Positions 21,307 to 32,800 of a DNA stretch of 64,000 nucleotides are shown in pieces. The DNA comes from Diorhabda sublineata (taxonomy: Eukaryota > Arthropoda > Insecta > Coleoptera > Chrysomelidae). The stretch covers positions 16,926,001-16,990,000 of the forward strand of contig NC_079482.1 in assembly GCF_026230105.1 (NCBI RefSeq), in the 5' to 3' direction. The notes under the pieces are model-generated. The model worked only from the letters and a program-made list of their open reading frames with translations, searched no databases and had not been told where the DNA came from. Both the position numbers and the translations under genes were made by a program. Position 1 is the stretch's first letter. The number at the start of each line of letters is the position of its first letter.

Positions 21307-24300
21307 CAAGGTGTGGCTATTAAATGAGAGACTGATGATAAAAAATATTTTATTTTGATATTTTCTATATTTATTTTTTTTTATTTCAGTTTAACGTGCC
21401 CCGACACCGCTGGTCATTGGCACACAAAAACAATCATAAGTTAAATACTTTTTAATTAAATAAAAATAAGTTACAGTTACATACAAAAAATAAAATCTAT
21501 TACAATGCATAAATTAAATTATATTTTCTTATACAGCTTGGTGGCTTTAAGGAACTCCACGATTTTCCTTATTTCCGTCGGGCAGTTAAGTGTCGCCTTG
21601 AGGTTGGTTTTCATATCAAACTGTTGATATGCGGTAGAATATTCTCTGCAGTCGGTGAGGATGTGCTTAACAGTCACAGGAACTTGACAACTTCGGCAGA
21701 CAGAACGACTTTCTGACGACATCAAATAACCGTGAGTAAGTTTCGTGTTGTTGATGCGAAGTCGTCTTATTGTCACAGCTTCTCTCTTATTCAGAAAGTT
21801 TAGGGAAATGTGAGAAGTAGTTGGGTGAATTTGATGTAGTGCTGTAGTACTCTTGCTCCATGTATCGTGCCAAGATTTTTTAATGAGGTGTTTGAAGTCA
21901 ATCTTCAGATCATTGGCCAGCTGTACTGGGATTTCAAGATGATTTTTTGCGGCTTCTTTGGCATGGCGATCGGCACATTCGTTTCCAGCAATTCCAGTGT
22001 GCTATAGAAGCCAGATGTGATTGACTGAATGGATGAAAGAGAGTCAGTACATATGGCGATATGTTTATGGGGAGAAGAAATATATTTGAAAGCTTGAAGG
22101 ATACTGTATCGTTCACCAGTGTAAACACTACACGTCGAGGGTAAGCGGAAAGAGCTTATGAGTTCGTGTTTTGTAGTGACTGCGCAACCCACACCGGATT
22201 CAGCTTTGGAGGCATCCGTATAGAGAATTAGGTCGAAGAATTTTTTATGCAGAATTTCCAAGAATGCTTTTTCTACAAGAACGCTAGGGGATTCGTGTTT
22301 ATTGCAGATGGTTAGTGAGGTATCTACTAAGGGAATATTTTTTATCCACGGGGGAGAAGAAGGCAAAGAAAGTGGAAAGGTCAACGAGAGGTTGGTATTT
22401 TGGAGTAGAGGTGTGAGCAATTGAGGGATTGAATTTACAGTTGTTCGTGAGTTGTTAGGTACGGAAGTGGTGGTAAGTAGCGTATGGACAGGATTAGAAG
22501 GATTGGAAGATACTTTAGCAGCATATGACAAGAGAAGAGATTATCGTCTTAAGAATAGTGGTGGCTCATTAGCTTCAACATTGACACTAGCGGCGGGGCT
22601 TGAGCGAAAGGCACCAAGACAAAGGCGAAGAGCGGTGTTGTGTACAGAGTTCAACAAGTCAGTTTTAGACTTGTAAGCGGACATATATATAAAACAACCA
22701 TAGTCAAGCTTTGAGCGTATGAGAGCTCTGAAAACTCTTAGCAGTATAGTTTCATTGGAGCCCCATTGAAGGTGGCTAAGGGTTTTAATTATGTTCAGCC
22801 TCTTTAATCAAATGCCTGCCATACATCATGAATATGGTGATTCCAGTTGAGTCGAGAATCAAAAGTCATACCAAGGATTTTGCATTGATTCATAATAGGT
22901 AGAGGGGAGTTATCTAGGAAAATTTGGGGTGAGTAAATAGATGATCTTCGAGAGAATTTTATCAGCATGGATTTGTTTCGGGAAAATGATAATCCTAGGT
23001 AGGGGGATCTCTCTTGTAGAAGATTTATTGCGTTTTGGAGCAGTTGGCATGTAGAGGGAACGTATCTGCCATGGCAATAAATGATTAGGTCATCAGCGTA
23101 TTGGACATATTTTACGGGAAATGGGAAGTTAGCTCATTTATTGTGAGGATAAATAAAGTAGAGATTAATACTGAACCTTGAGGGATGCCAGTATTTTGTG
23201 GATGAGGAAGGGAGAGCTTACCGTTTGCGGCAACCTTGAAAATTCTATCAGTTAGGAAATTATGGATGAATGATAATATGTTACCATGTAGATTGTATTG
23301 AGTGAGTTTATTCAATATTGCACTTCTGGATATAGAGTCAAAAGCGCCTTCAGTATCGAGAATAGTTGCAATGACGTCCTGATGGTTATTTAATGCAGAG
23401 GAGATATTTGTTTGCAAGAGAACAAAGTTGTCGTATGTCGATCGATTACGTCGAAAACCCGATTGTGCGTCGGGAATAAGTTTGTATTTTTCAAGGAACC
23501 ATAGGAATCTTCTATTGATTATTTTTTCAAGGAGTTTGCAAGTAGTGCAAGTGACTGAGATTGGACGGAAAGACTTAGGGGATGATGTGGATTTACCTGC
23601 TTTTTTAATTGGAACGATTATAGAGTTGCGCCATGCATCAGGGAACTGGTGAGTATTCCAAATAATGTTATAGATGTCAAGGAGCTTGGAGAGGGGCGAG
23701 TCGGATAGTTTTTTGAGAACAGGACATCATCAGGACTGACAGCAGAATTTTTGCAGGACGATAGCGCAAATTTTAGTTCATTTAAATTAATAGGAGCATT
23801 AACAGACGCAATATCGAGAGGATTTAGCTGTACTGTGGAGGAGGGCTGAATATGTGAGTTATGAAAATCGGATGCCGGATTATGGATGCTGAAATTTTCT
23901 TTAAAATGTTGTGCGAGTGTGTCAGAGATTTTTTGGCTGTCGGTGATAAGCAGATCGCTAGATAATAAATAAGGAATTTTGATATCAGTTGTTTTGCCTT
24001 GAATTTGTGCAATTTTTTTCCAAACTTGACTGGGGTCTGTATTGTGGGTAAGGGATGAAGTATAACTTTGCCTATTAGATTTCTTACTTTGCTTCATAAT
24101 AAATTTAGCTTTAGCTTTAAGCCTTTTATGTACAATAAGGTTTTCTTGTGTTTTGTGACGTCTAAACCTATTAAGAGCATGTTTTGATTCACGTATGGCA
24201 TTCGCACAATCAGGACTCCACCATGGAACAGCCCTACATGCCGAGGAAAAGACCGTTTTACCAATGTGAACCTAGGCAGCCGCAAGTATGCTCTTAGTGA

Positions 24301-26353
24301 ACATATCTAGCATATCGTTTATATCCGTAGAAATGATCAAAGATGATAAGTATGCTTCGGAGAGAGGGTTAAACTCAGGCCAGTTTGCATTTTTTATTTG
24401 CCAGAAGCTTTTGGCAACAGTTTCTTTATTATAAGGATTGGATATAATAATAGGAAAGTGGTCGCTATCATGTAGGTCATCGGAAAAGTGCAGTTTTAGG
24501 TTCACAGAAGCTGACGTCAATAGCAGAAAAGGAACCTGAGATGTTAAAGTGAGTTTTGGATTCAGTATTTAACAGACAGATACCAGTTGAATTTATGACT
24601 TTTTCTATTGTGTTGTCTCTAGTGCGAGTTTGGGTGGCGCCCCACATAGTATGATGTGCATAAAGTCTCCAACAAGAATGTGTGGTTGGGGAAGCTGACG
24701 AATTAGGTCTGTTAACTCTTTTTCATCAAGGGGGTAGTCCGGTGGAATGTATATACTGCAAATGGTTTATTGGGGCACCAAGTAGTTATAGCTACTACTT
24801 CAAGGTTTGTTGATAATGGGAGGTAGGATGAGTATATGTCGCTGGATACAAATATTGAAGTACCGCCACTGACTCTTATTCAGTTGGTACGGATGTAATG
24901 ATATCCTTCAAAGTTTCTCAAATTGCGTTTATGATCAATTTTGAAGTTGGTTTCTTGGAGACAAAGGAAGTCAGGTTTATGGGAGGAAATGATTTTCTGA
25001 ATTCTTTCTAGTCCAGGATAAAATCCTGGATGAGTATTCTTTTGGTTGGAGATATAAGCCGATAGGGTTCAAATTGGAATTAACTAGGATACTTTGGTTG
25101 GTTTTTAGAAGTTCGTCGACTTGAGTCGTCGATGATAAATAAATGCATATGCGTCCGTGTGATATTCTGGATGCGAAAATGACATTTTTAGGAGAGACGA
25201 TGCTACCTATTGATTTAATGTAGTCAAATAGTACAGTGATGGGGATAGAAGGCATAATGTTGGCCTGATTTCGTGAGGGCACAGAAGGGGGTGGGGATTT
25301 TGCTGAGGTAGCTGCAGAATATAATAAAGGTGGAGAGATATTATTTGGATTGGTTTTTGGTAGTGAGGGAAGGTTAGACATATTGCTGTGATCTTGGTTG
25401 CCAAAATCACAGTCAATAGTTGAAAAAAAAATAAGAAAAACGGATCAAATATATAAATAAATCTCAGCTCGAGAAAAACCAAACAGTCTGGGTCTCAGTG
25501 ATTGGCCTATTGATATCCGAATACATAAATAATTTTAAAGTATATTTACCAAATTCTATGATAAAAACGCTGCTTCAACAATTTGTGGTATCACATTTTA
25601 ATTATAACAAAAAGCGAAGAATTTATTATTGTTGGGATTTAACTTAACGATATGAAAATAACGAGGTATATAGAAAGAATGTATATTAATTTATTATCAC
25701 CTTCAATGCCCTCCTCTATCACCTTCAACATACCCAAATATTGATCGTTTCAATTAATCATATTTATTTTTTTTAATAAGTTTAAGTCATTTTCAATAGC
25801 ATGCAAATTTTTTTGTTTCTTGTTGTTCAAATATGAAGATTGTAGGCACCAGCTTTGTGCACACTTTTCGCGTGTTGAAATTTTCACGTTAAATTTGTCA
25901 AACACATTTTTCCTCAATTCCTATAGATTCAGCAATCGCACGAATACTTAGCCGATGGTTAGATCGTGCAAATTACCAAATTTTTCGATATTTTCATCAG
26001 TTTTTGACATAAATCATCTTCTCGGTCATCGCGAAAACGCTTAAACCACTCAAAAACACGTGAACCCCTCAAACATTATTAACATACACTTATTTCAATG
26101 AATCATAAGTTTGAGTTGCAGTTTTTCCAAGTTTCATGAGATATTTCGCAAAAATCCGGTGCTTTATTGTTACGTCGATCATTTTTATGGCAAAAAAACA
26201 CATACAAACGAAAGCCACGGCTACCCTAGTTTATTTACAAACCCGGTAGACATCTCATTCGAAAGAGTAGCCTTAAAGATAAACAGCTGACTTTGGCACA
26301 TGCCTACTTTTTCTATGGTAATGCTAGATTTTTCACTTAATAGCCACACCCCG
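21307..26353 (-). mobile_element. Deleted mariner that contains a nested LINE
   Basis: The two outer ends are inverted copies of GGTGTGGCTATTAA and are bounded by TA at 21305-21306 and 26354-26355. Only the right part keeps transposase sequence: on the minus strand near 26070-26015 it reads GVHVFEWFKRFRDDRED, the N-terminal HTH of mariner/SETMAR-type transposases, and further on an RAIAESIG-like and CAKxxP-like block. The catalytic domain is missing. About 4.1 kb of LINE sequence lies inside. Confidence 0.6.
21360..25500 (-). pseudogene. Non-LTR retrotransposon (I/Jockey-like, with RNase H), broken
   Basis: Domain order on the minus strand is complete. An ORF1-like end lies at 25381-24977 (GRICIYLSSTTQVDELL). 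The endonuclease runs about 24976-24270, with DFLCLQETNFK and the DSDH box. The linker and RT run 24097-23080, with GAFDSIS, GIPQGS and the YADD catalytic box near 23100. RNase H is at 22531-21905, with LYTDASK, GERYSI and TDSLSS supplying the acidic residues. The C-terminal CX2CX7HX4C knuckle is in 21776-21519. Stops and frameshifts separate the pieces, so it is dead but fairly complete. It is more GC-rich than its flanks and inserted into a mariner. Confidence 0.85.
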
Positions 26354-26639
26354 TATGTCGTCCAGGACTAAGCATTCTAAACAGACCCATCATATCGCGC
26401 TGATATCGTTAAAATTTTCATATTTTTCAAGTATTGTGTTGCAGCTATGGGTGAAACAAATGATTGAATTTAGAAACGACGTTGTTAATTAATTTAATTT
26501 AGTGGAATCTAATCTTGTATTCGAAACATAAATCCAGGATTATAATGAAAACAAATTACATACTGGCTAGAAATGTAAGATGGATGTGAGGAATAATATT
26601 AAACGGAAACTAATAAGTAAAGTACTGTAATGTTTCACC

Positions 26640-26990
26640 GCTAATTTTTCTTGTTCAATTCTTAATTGAGCTCTTCTTGGCCTATCTTCTTTCATTTTTG
26701 TATGATTGTGTTCGTGTCTTTCCACGGAAGTTTTTGGCCCTTATTCATTCCATCTTTCTATTCTTCTTGACTTGCTTCGCCTTTCTTAATTTCTACCCCC
26801 TCCTATTTCTTTCATCATCTTAATCAAATCCTCCATTTTAGCTCAATCACTTTTGGTAACTGGCATAAATTCAACTCACTGCAATCTCAAATATTCTCGA
26901 ACTTTCTCCAAAGCCTAATATTTGTCTTCTTGTTCGATGTATAATCCGTCGGTGAAAATAATTTGGTATCTCTTCTTGTTTCCAAATAGA
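26640..26990 (-). pseudogene. Possible LINE ORF1 N-terminal fragment
   Basis: The minus strand gives MEDLIKMMKEI, then a lysine- and glutamate-rich run with GEA.QEE and LPWKDT in broken frames. Charged heptad-like starts of this type open ORF1 of several insect LINEs. Identification is weak. Confidence 0.25.
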
Positions 26991-27056
26991 ATAATCTAGA
27001 ATTCTCTCGAAAATCACTTATTCACCTTCCTTTCAAATGTACATACCAACCTTGCT

Positions 27057-27357
27057 TCAAAGTCGGTTAAGATCCAACTTCAAAATTCGCTGTAAACTTC
27101 GTCGCGACAAGTAGATCGCTTCCGTGTCTGTGGTCCTAGACGTTCTTGGACACCTTTTTGCTGGTGGTTTAAACGTGCAACCAGTCTCTTCAAAATGCTT
27201 AACCCATATTTTAATTAAATTTGCACTCGGAGCTTCATTAATGTGTGACTCATGTCTACTAAAACTACGCAACTATCCAACCACGCTAGGCTCCCCCCGC
27301 CCACGCACCGTGTACCTCGCGAAAAAAGATATGCACGTTCTATTGCGCCACCCTGTA
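27057..27357 (-). pseudogene. Tc1/mariner-superfamily (DUF4817-type) transposase N-terminal relic
   Basis: The minus-strand ORF contains EAPSANLIKIWVKHFEETG, then PRTSRT and SRRSLQRILKLDL, the two helix-turn-helix blocks of DUF4817-type transposases with an internal deletion between them. Its outer end at 27357 is CAGGGTGGCGCAATAG, a typical terminal repeat for this group. The catalytic half is absent. Confidence 0.6.
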
Positions 27358-27459
27358 CTATCCTAAATAACTATTATTTAATCGGCTGTAACTCAAAAAG
27401 ATTCGCTGGAGATTGCAATTTTTTAATCTATTCCGTATTGTTCTTTATTTCACTCTAGA

Positions 27460-28870
27460 TATTGTAACGCCCAGATATTTGAAGTCAAACTCACACATTG
27501 AACAATATTGATAACTCTACAGAATTTTAGTTCACATAGTTTCATATACTATAATAATTTTCCTGTTTCTGAATTTTAAACCAGCTCATTGTTATCAAAA
27601 AGTGCATTCCACCTCAATTTCTAATTTCCCTACCGTTGGTAAACAAGCAAATTCAAAAAGAGTAAAAAATAAAACCTTTATTCACAGCCAACTTTGTTTT
27701 AACGCTCAGGTGACATTGCATGCCACGTCGCCGTCGATATTGCAAACTTCAAATTTTTTTCACAAAAAATTCTGATTACTTATGGGCATGCACAAATATC
27801 GCACAGAGTTGCACTAAAATGCATCCGTATGGTTGGATTGACATGATCGACTCACAAAAGTTGAAACAGCAAAAAATTTAATCGGGTTGGTAAAAACTTC
27901 ATCGGAGTGTAAGGGATTGTGCATCGAGTTGTGTTCTTCATTATTATTTTTAGTTTGTTCACTAAAAGGCCATCTGTTTACAAATACTCATTCCAATTAT
28001 TATAACCAAGACGAATAAAAAGAACATTTCAAACGAATATGAGACTTACAGAAAATACTATTCATTACCACTACAATTGACGCGCATTTCAATAAACAAG
28101 TCATTTTAAGATATCGAAGGTATCGGAACATGCCTATAACAATTGAGTGATGTTTGTGTGATGATTGTAAATTGTTTTTTTAATAAGAATATCATCAACA
28201 AAAACTTCCACTACTTTTCATTCGGTGTTACCAGCTTTTGTGATTTTCATGAATACTTGAGGTTATTGATGAATATTTCTCTGTAATTGACTTTATACAT
28301 AGTATCTGTAAATTCCAATTAAAACTTTTTTATGTGAAGATGTATTGATAGGTAATGTATTTTAATAGCAATCAAAACAACATATAGTCCAGGAGCTGTC
28401 AATATAAAAAGTCCCCTCATACCATGCATGTAATTTTTTTATGAAAATTGATAGTTCAAAACTATAGGAATTGAAAAAGCGAGGTTTGCATGGATTTGCA
28501 AAAAAAAGCCGATAAATGTTTTCTCTCAAGGTAAAAAATGGTTTACCTAAACTGTAATCGATAAAAAATTTCATTCATTCGAAAAAAAATTTCGCAAGTC
28601 AATTTTTTTGGCCGGGAGAATCAAACAAGCCTTTTTTAAAGTTTGTGATGGGGGAGGAAATTTCTCTCTCAGTACGTAACATGATTTTTTTTGTCATTAT
28701 AATGTCTTTAGGATCATCTTGATTTGCTGGCTCAGAAACGGCTGGAAATATCCAACAAACCAACTTAAAATCCATTGACTCCGAACTCACTTTCGATAGA
28801 TAGAATTATAGTCAATGAATTTAATCTAGAATAAATGTTTTTCTGTGGAAATACTATTGTTCCATAATGA
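27460..28870. other. Intergenic; holds a degenerate copy D of the hammerhead-bearing repeat
   Basis: At 28065-28140 the family arm TACCACTACA and a GACGCGCATTTCAATAAAC segment are visible, a decayed copy of the repeat at 7901. Otherwise only short minus-strand ORFs (28362-28790) without recognised content. Confidence 0.4.
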
Positions 28871-28879
28871 TTATTATTT

Positions 28880-29270
28880 GTACTTACGATTTGCGAAAAA
28901 ACAAGTGCTTCGAAATGCGTGTGAAAAACTTTTGTAAGATTCGATTCGTCTTGAAAGACCGATACAGTCGATTATTGCTTTTCAGTTTCGAGTTCATATG
29001 CATAGAACCATGATTCGTCGCCTTGTATAGACGTCTTTTGAAGCACCACGATTGAATTTTTGCAACATTTCTTTGCACTAATCACCACGAACTGTTTTCA
29101 AGCGATTGTCGGTATCCAACGCAAACATATCTTTTTGAATCCCATCAATAGCCCAAAAAACAAAACGCATTTTCAACGTTTGACCAATCGAAGAAGTAAG
29201 TAAATCTCATGATTTCGTCTTTGAAAACCTCAAACAAAGTAGAAGAAACAAGTTAATTGGCGTTGAGATG
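28880..29270 (-). pseudogene. mariner transposase fragment (catalytic block 1)
   Basis: In broken minus-strand frames the mariner motif LxKFNRGASK..V, then TNHGSMHMNSKLKSNNRLYR (from GDESWIYxYxPExKxQSxxW) and FKTNRILQKF can be followed. The catalytic Asp-Glu pair of GDES is lost (NHGS). Confidence 0.6.
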
Positions 29271-29279
29271 ATTTTTCTC

Positions 29280-29500
29280 ATAATTTTTGTCTTTGCATCG
29301 GCTGAAAACATTGCTCTTCCATTTCAAGACCATCCATCTCCATGTTAACAGTATGAAGAAACATTGTTCTACAAACTCTTAGTCGTTGATCTTGTAATTT
29401 TAGATAATAGATCTCAACTTTAAAATCTTGAATCGGTAGATTTATTCCATAGAAAACATATTTTTGTTGCACGGATATATCGCCGAAGACACAATACAAA
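29280..29500 (-). pseudogene. Unclassified transposon-like protein fragment
   Basis: The ORF contains YYLKLQDQRLRVCRTMFLHT. An xRVCxxxFLxTL signature of this kind recurs in uncharacterised proteins linked to arthropod repeats. The class of element is not known to me, and only about 70 codons remain. Confidence 0.3.
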
Positions 29501-29884
29501 ATATGGCGTTAATCATGGAGTTAGCCGCGTAATTTGAATTATATGGATTTGGCTGTTTTACGCATCACATTTTTTTGCCTATTTAACAATTTAATTGAGT
29601 TTAACTAGTTTTACACGTCCATGTGCTTTGTTTTTCTCTTGCGGATAGTATAAAAATGTCATTTTGTACCAAAAGTGGAGTTAACAGGCTTACAGTCTTA
29701 GCCGACGATATACGAAATAGTTTCATTTGTATCTTAATTGCAAGTGATTTGATACATTTCATAATTATAGCCAATTTTATCAGATTAAATAGTCTATTTC
29801 AAAGGAGACCCAAATCCTTTATATAAGATAAAAATAAAACAATCAGAAAAAAATCAAAAACTATAATTGATAAACTATGAAAAA

Positions 29885-32800
29885 TCAAACTGGAGCATCT
29901 AAAAGGAACCATAAAGATCTAGCTTCCATTGCATCTTTTCGTACTAGCCTCTTTTTGTCGTCTACACACAATCCCAATTGTCGAAGAACCTTCAATTTGA
30001 ATGGTAATAATTTATATACGGGAAAAGTTGTTGTAAACGTTATAAGACATTGCAATGCTGCCCTTCGTACTAACTGAAAAAAAAAACACAGTGTCGTAAG
30101 ACATTTTAATATAAAATAATTTAACAAATACAAAAGTGTATTGAGACAAAAATTTTTAAATGATCTAACACGTTTTGCAAACACAAACTGACATAGAATT
30201 ATAAAAGAACTGATAATCATAGATGATACAGTAATATTACAAGAATAATATCTGGTGATTCTTCTGCTCGGCTCAAGTGAGTTTTGGTCACCTTCGCTTT
30301 AACCAATAAAGTTTATCAAGATGTAGGAAAACGTGTCGAGAATTCTTTATATAAAATAGACTTACCAGGCTCAGCTCAAACTGCGTGAGTTTCAATATCC
30401 TATCGAGAAAATCTTCCAAATGTTGTTCTATTAAGGCACTATTATTGTTACATATTGTGTTGGTAATTTTTAAAATGACTTGTAATATTTGAGATTCATT
30501 ACTTTTTTCTAAACACAATAAAACATACCTACAAATCTAAAAAAAAAGAATAAATATTATTTGGTTTTTACAGAAATAAATTTTTGAAGTTGTTATTCAA
30601 TTTTGCTGCCAAAATATTTTTAGTTTCAGTCTTTAAACCAAATTCTTATTTTAAAAATTCTTTGGATATCTCTAAGCAAAAAATTTTATTGTTATAATTT
30701 TCTATTTTTTCAAAATCGAAGGTATACTCTAATGTATATATTCAGTGTGTAAACCAAATGGAATGAATTCATTATTTTGGATACTATATGCGACGCCCCC
30801 CTATTTTTCAATCTCCGATCGCTCCGTGCAGACGCTACACGGGCAGAAGAAAATGGGAATGCACTGTAGGCGACTACTAAGGTCTCGTACTACACACTCC
30901 GCCATTTTTGACATTTACGCGTCTGTCGGTGTTGTGCTACAGCCACGTAAACATGTCCGCCATTATTGATACTCCCGCTGAGAGTGATTCGTTTTCTACA
31001 GGCTGAGGTCATAGTGCTGCAGAAATCCATCGGAGAATTACTCGTGTGTATGGGGAAAACTTCATGAATGATGGTGTGCGTGAATGGTGTCGAAAGTTTG
31101 AAAATGGCCGAAATTATGTGCATGCTAAATGGGGCCAAGGGCGCAAATCTGTCGTTTCAGATGACCTGGTTCAAAGCGTTGACAGAATGGTTCTCACAAT
31201 TACACTGTCTTCAGAGACTGAAGGTTAACAGTTTACTTTAGTCATGAAATATGTATATTTTACATAGTAATGTACATTTCATGACAATCTTATATAAAAA
31301 CTTATCACAGGTAATTATCTTTCACTGGAATATAATCTTGTGAACTTATTCCACTCAAGCAAACACCTCCAAATTGCTCTACCAATCATCATTTCATTGT
31401 GTGTTTTTAATGCCGAATCTGTAGAAAATGTGAAACCTAATAGTGCCCATTATTCTTCACCAGAGGTGTTATCATCTATAAACTCAAATTAATTAAATAT
31501 AAATTTATGAAAGAATCACAACAGCTACTTACTTTTGGAAATTGAAGTACAACTGCCTGAGAAGGAGCAAATTCTAGCAAATAACCAAGAGCCGTTAAAT
31601 ATACTGTTCTATCGTTATCATATTGGTCTGCTATCTTATTAGTTGCATAAACGAATGTTTTCTGTCTATAGAGAGGTCTAAAAACAAAAATATTAAAATA
31701 AATACAAGAAATGATAACTATAAAATTTTAGATATCTAGCCGAGTTCCTAATCAGCGAATAGATCATCTAAATACTTATTTGTATCTAAAAAAGATAACC
31801 AACATCGCTCATTAGTCCAGAGCCTTGTTTGCTGTAGAAGAAAATAAGTTCGGAATAGCACTCTGGATTGAATCACTGAAAAGATTCACACAGCTGGACC
31901 CAAAAATCATTTGGGTCTAAGAAAAACCAGCTACATCTCATCACGCTTCGTTAAAGGGCAATGCAATCAGTTTGGAGGAAGGATGTAACTCTACTTCACC
32001 TAGCTCTATAAAGAATGCCTCGCCATTGCAAGCATACACATAAAAAGCTTTGGGCAACAAACCTTTAGAGGCGAAAATCTAACTTCTTTGAAACTAACAC
32101 ATATACTCAAGTACATCAGAATTCTGGAAATTGATGGAAAGCTGTAGATGTCAAAACCAGCTCTAATATAAACCTTAAAGGTTGCAGTATTATGTAACCT
32201 AACCTGCCTATTTTTACTAAATATTTATAATCAAATAAATAATGTAGACCAGCCTGTATAAGAATTTATGATGCACTATTATTGGAAAATTATCAAACAC
32301 TATAAAGCAGACATTGAGGTGGATGAAGAATGTATAATTTTTCCCATAAAAACATTCAAATAACAATGTAAGTGACAAATACATGTAAAAAATGTTTTAT
32401 TATTTTGTGTTTAGTATAAGAAAATTGTCACATTTTGGTTTTGGGTGAAATAATAAAATTCTAATTAGAAATTCTTTCAATCTCATTTCCATATGAAAAT
32501 ACCAATTTTTTAGAGCTCTAATTATGGTTTATGTGAATATGTAATGGGGAGGAAGCCATGTGTGAATTCTTTGTTAAATATTAAAATGGAAAATAACAGA
32601 ATTCTGAATAATATAAATTTTTTCAACACAATTTTTTCAATACAATTCTTCACCGTAATTCCATTAATTGACCATACATATGAGCGACTAATTGATTCAA
32701 ATATCATTTACTTACGATCTATAACAGAAAACATCATCTCCCATTGAATCAAAATTTTCTTTCATGATAATTCGTAATCCTTCGGTTACTTCATTGTATT

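Noticed and set aside
22452..23652. Plus-strand ORFs of 74 codons
   Set aside because: They are the reverse side of the minus-strand LINE RT and RNase H domains.
31740..32260. Possible coding stretch in MMS19 intron 10 (WIESLKRFTQLDPKIIWV)
   Set aside because: Looks element-derived, but no family could be named and the frames break.
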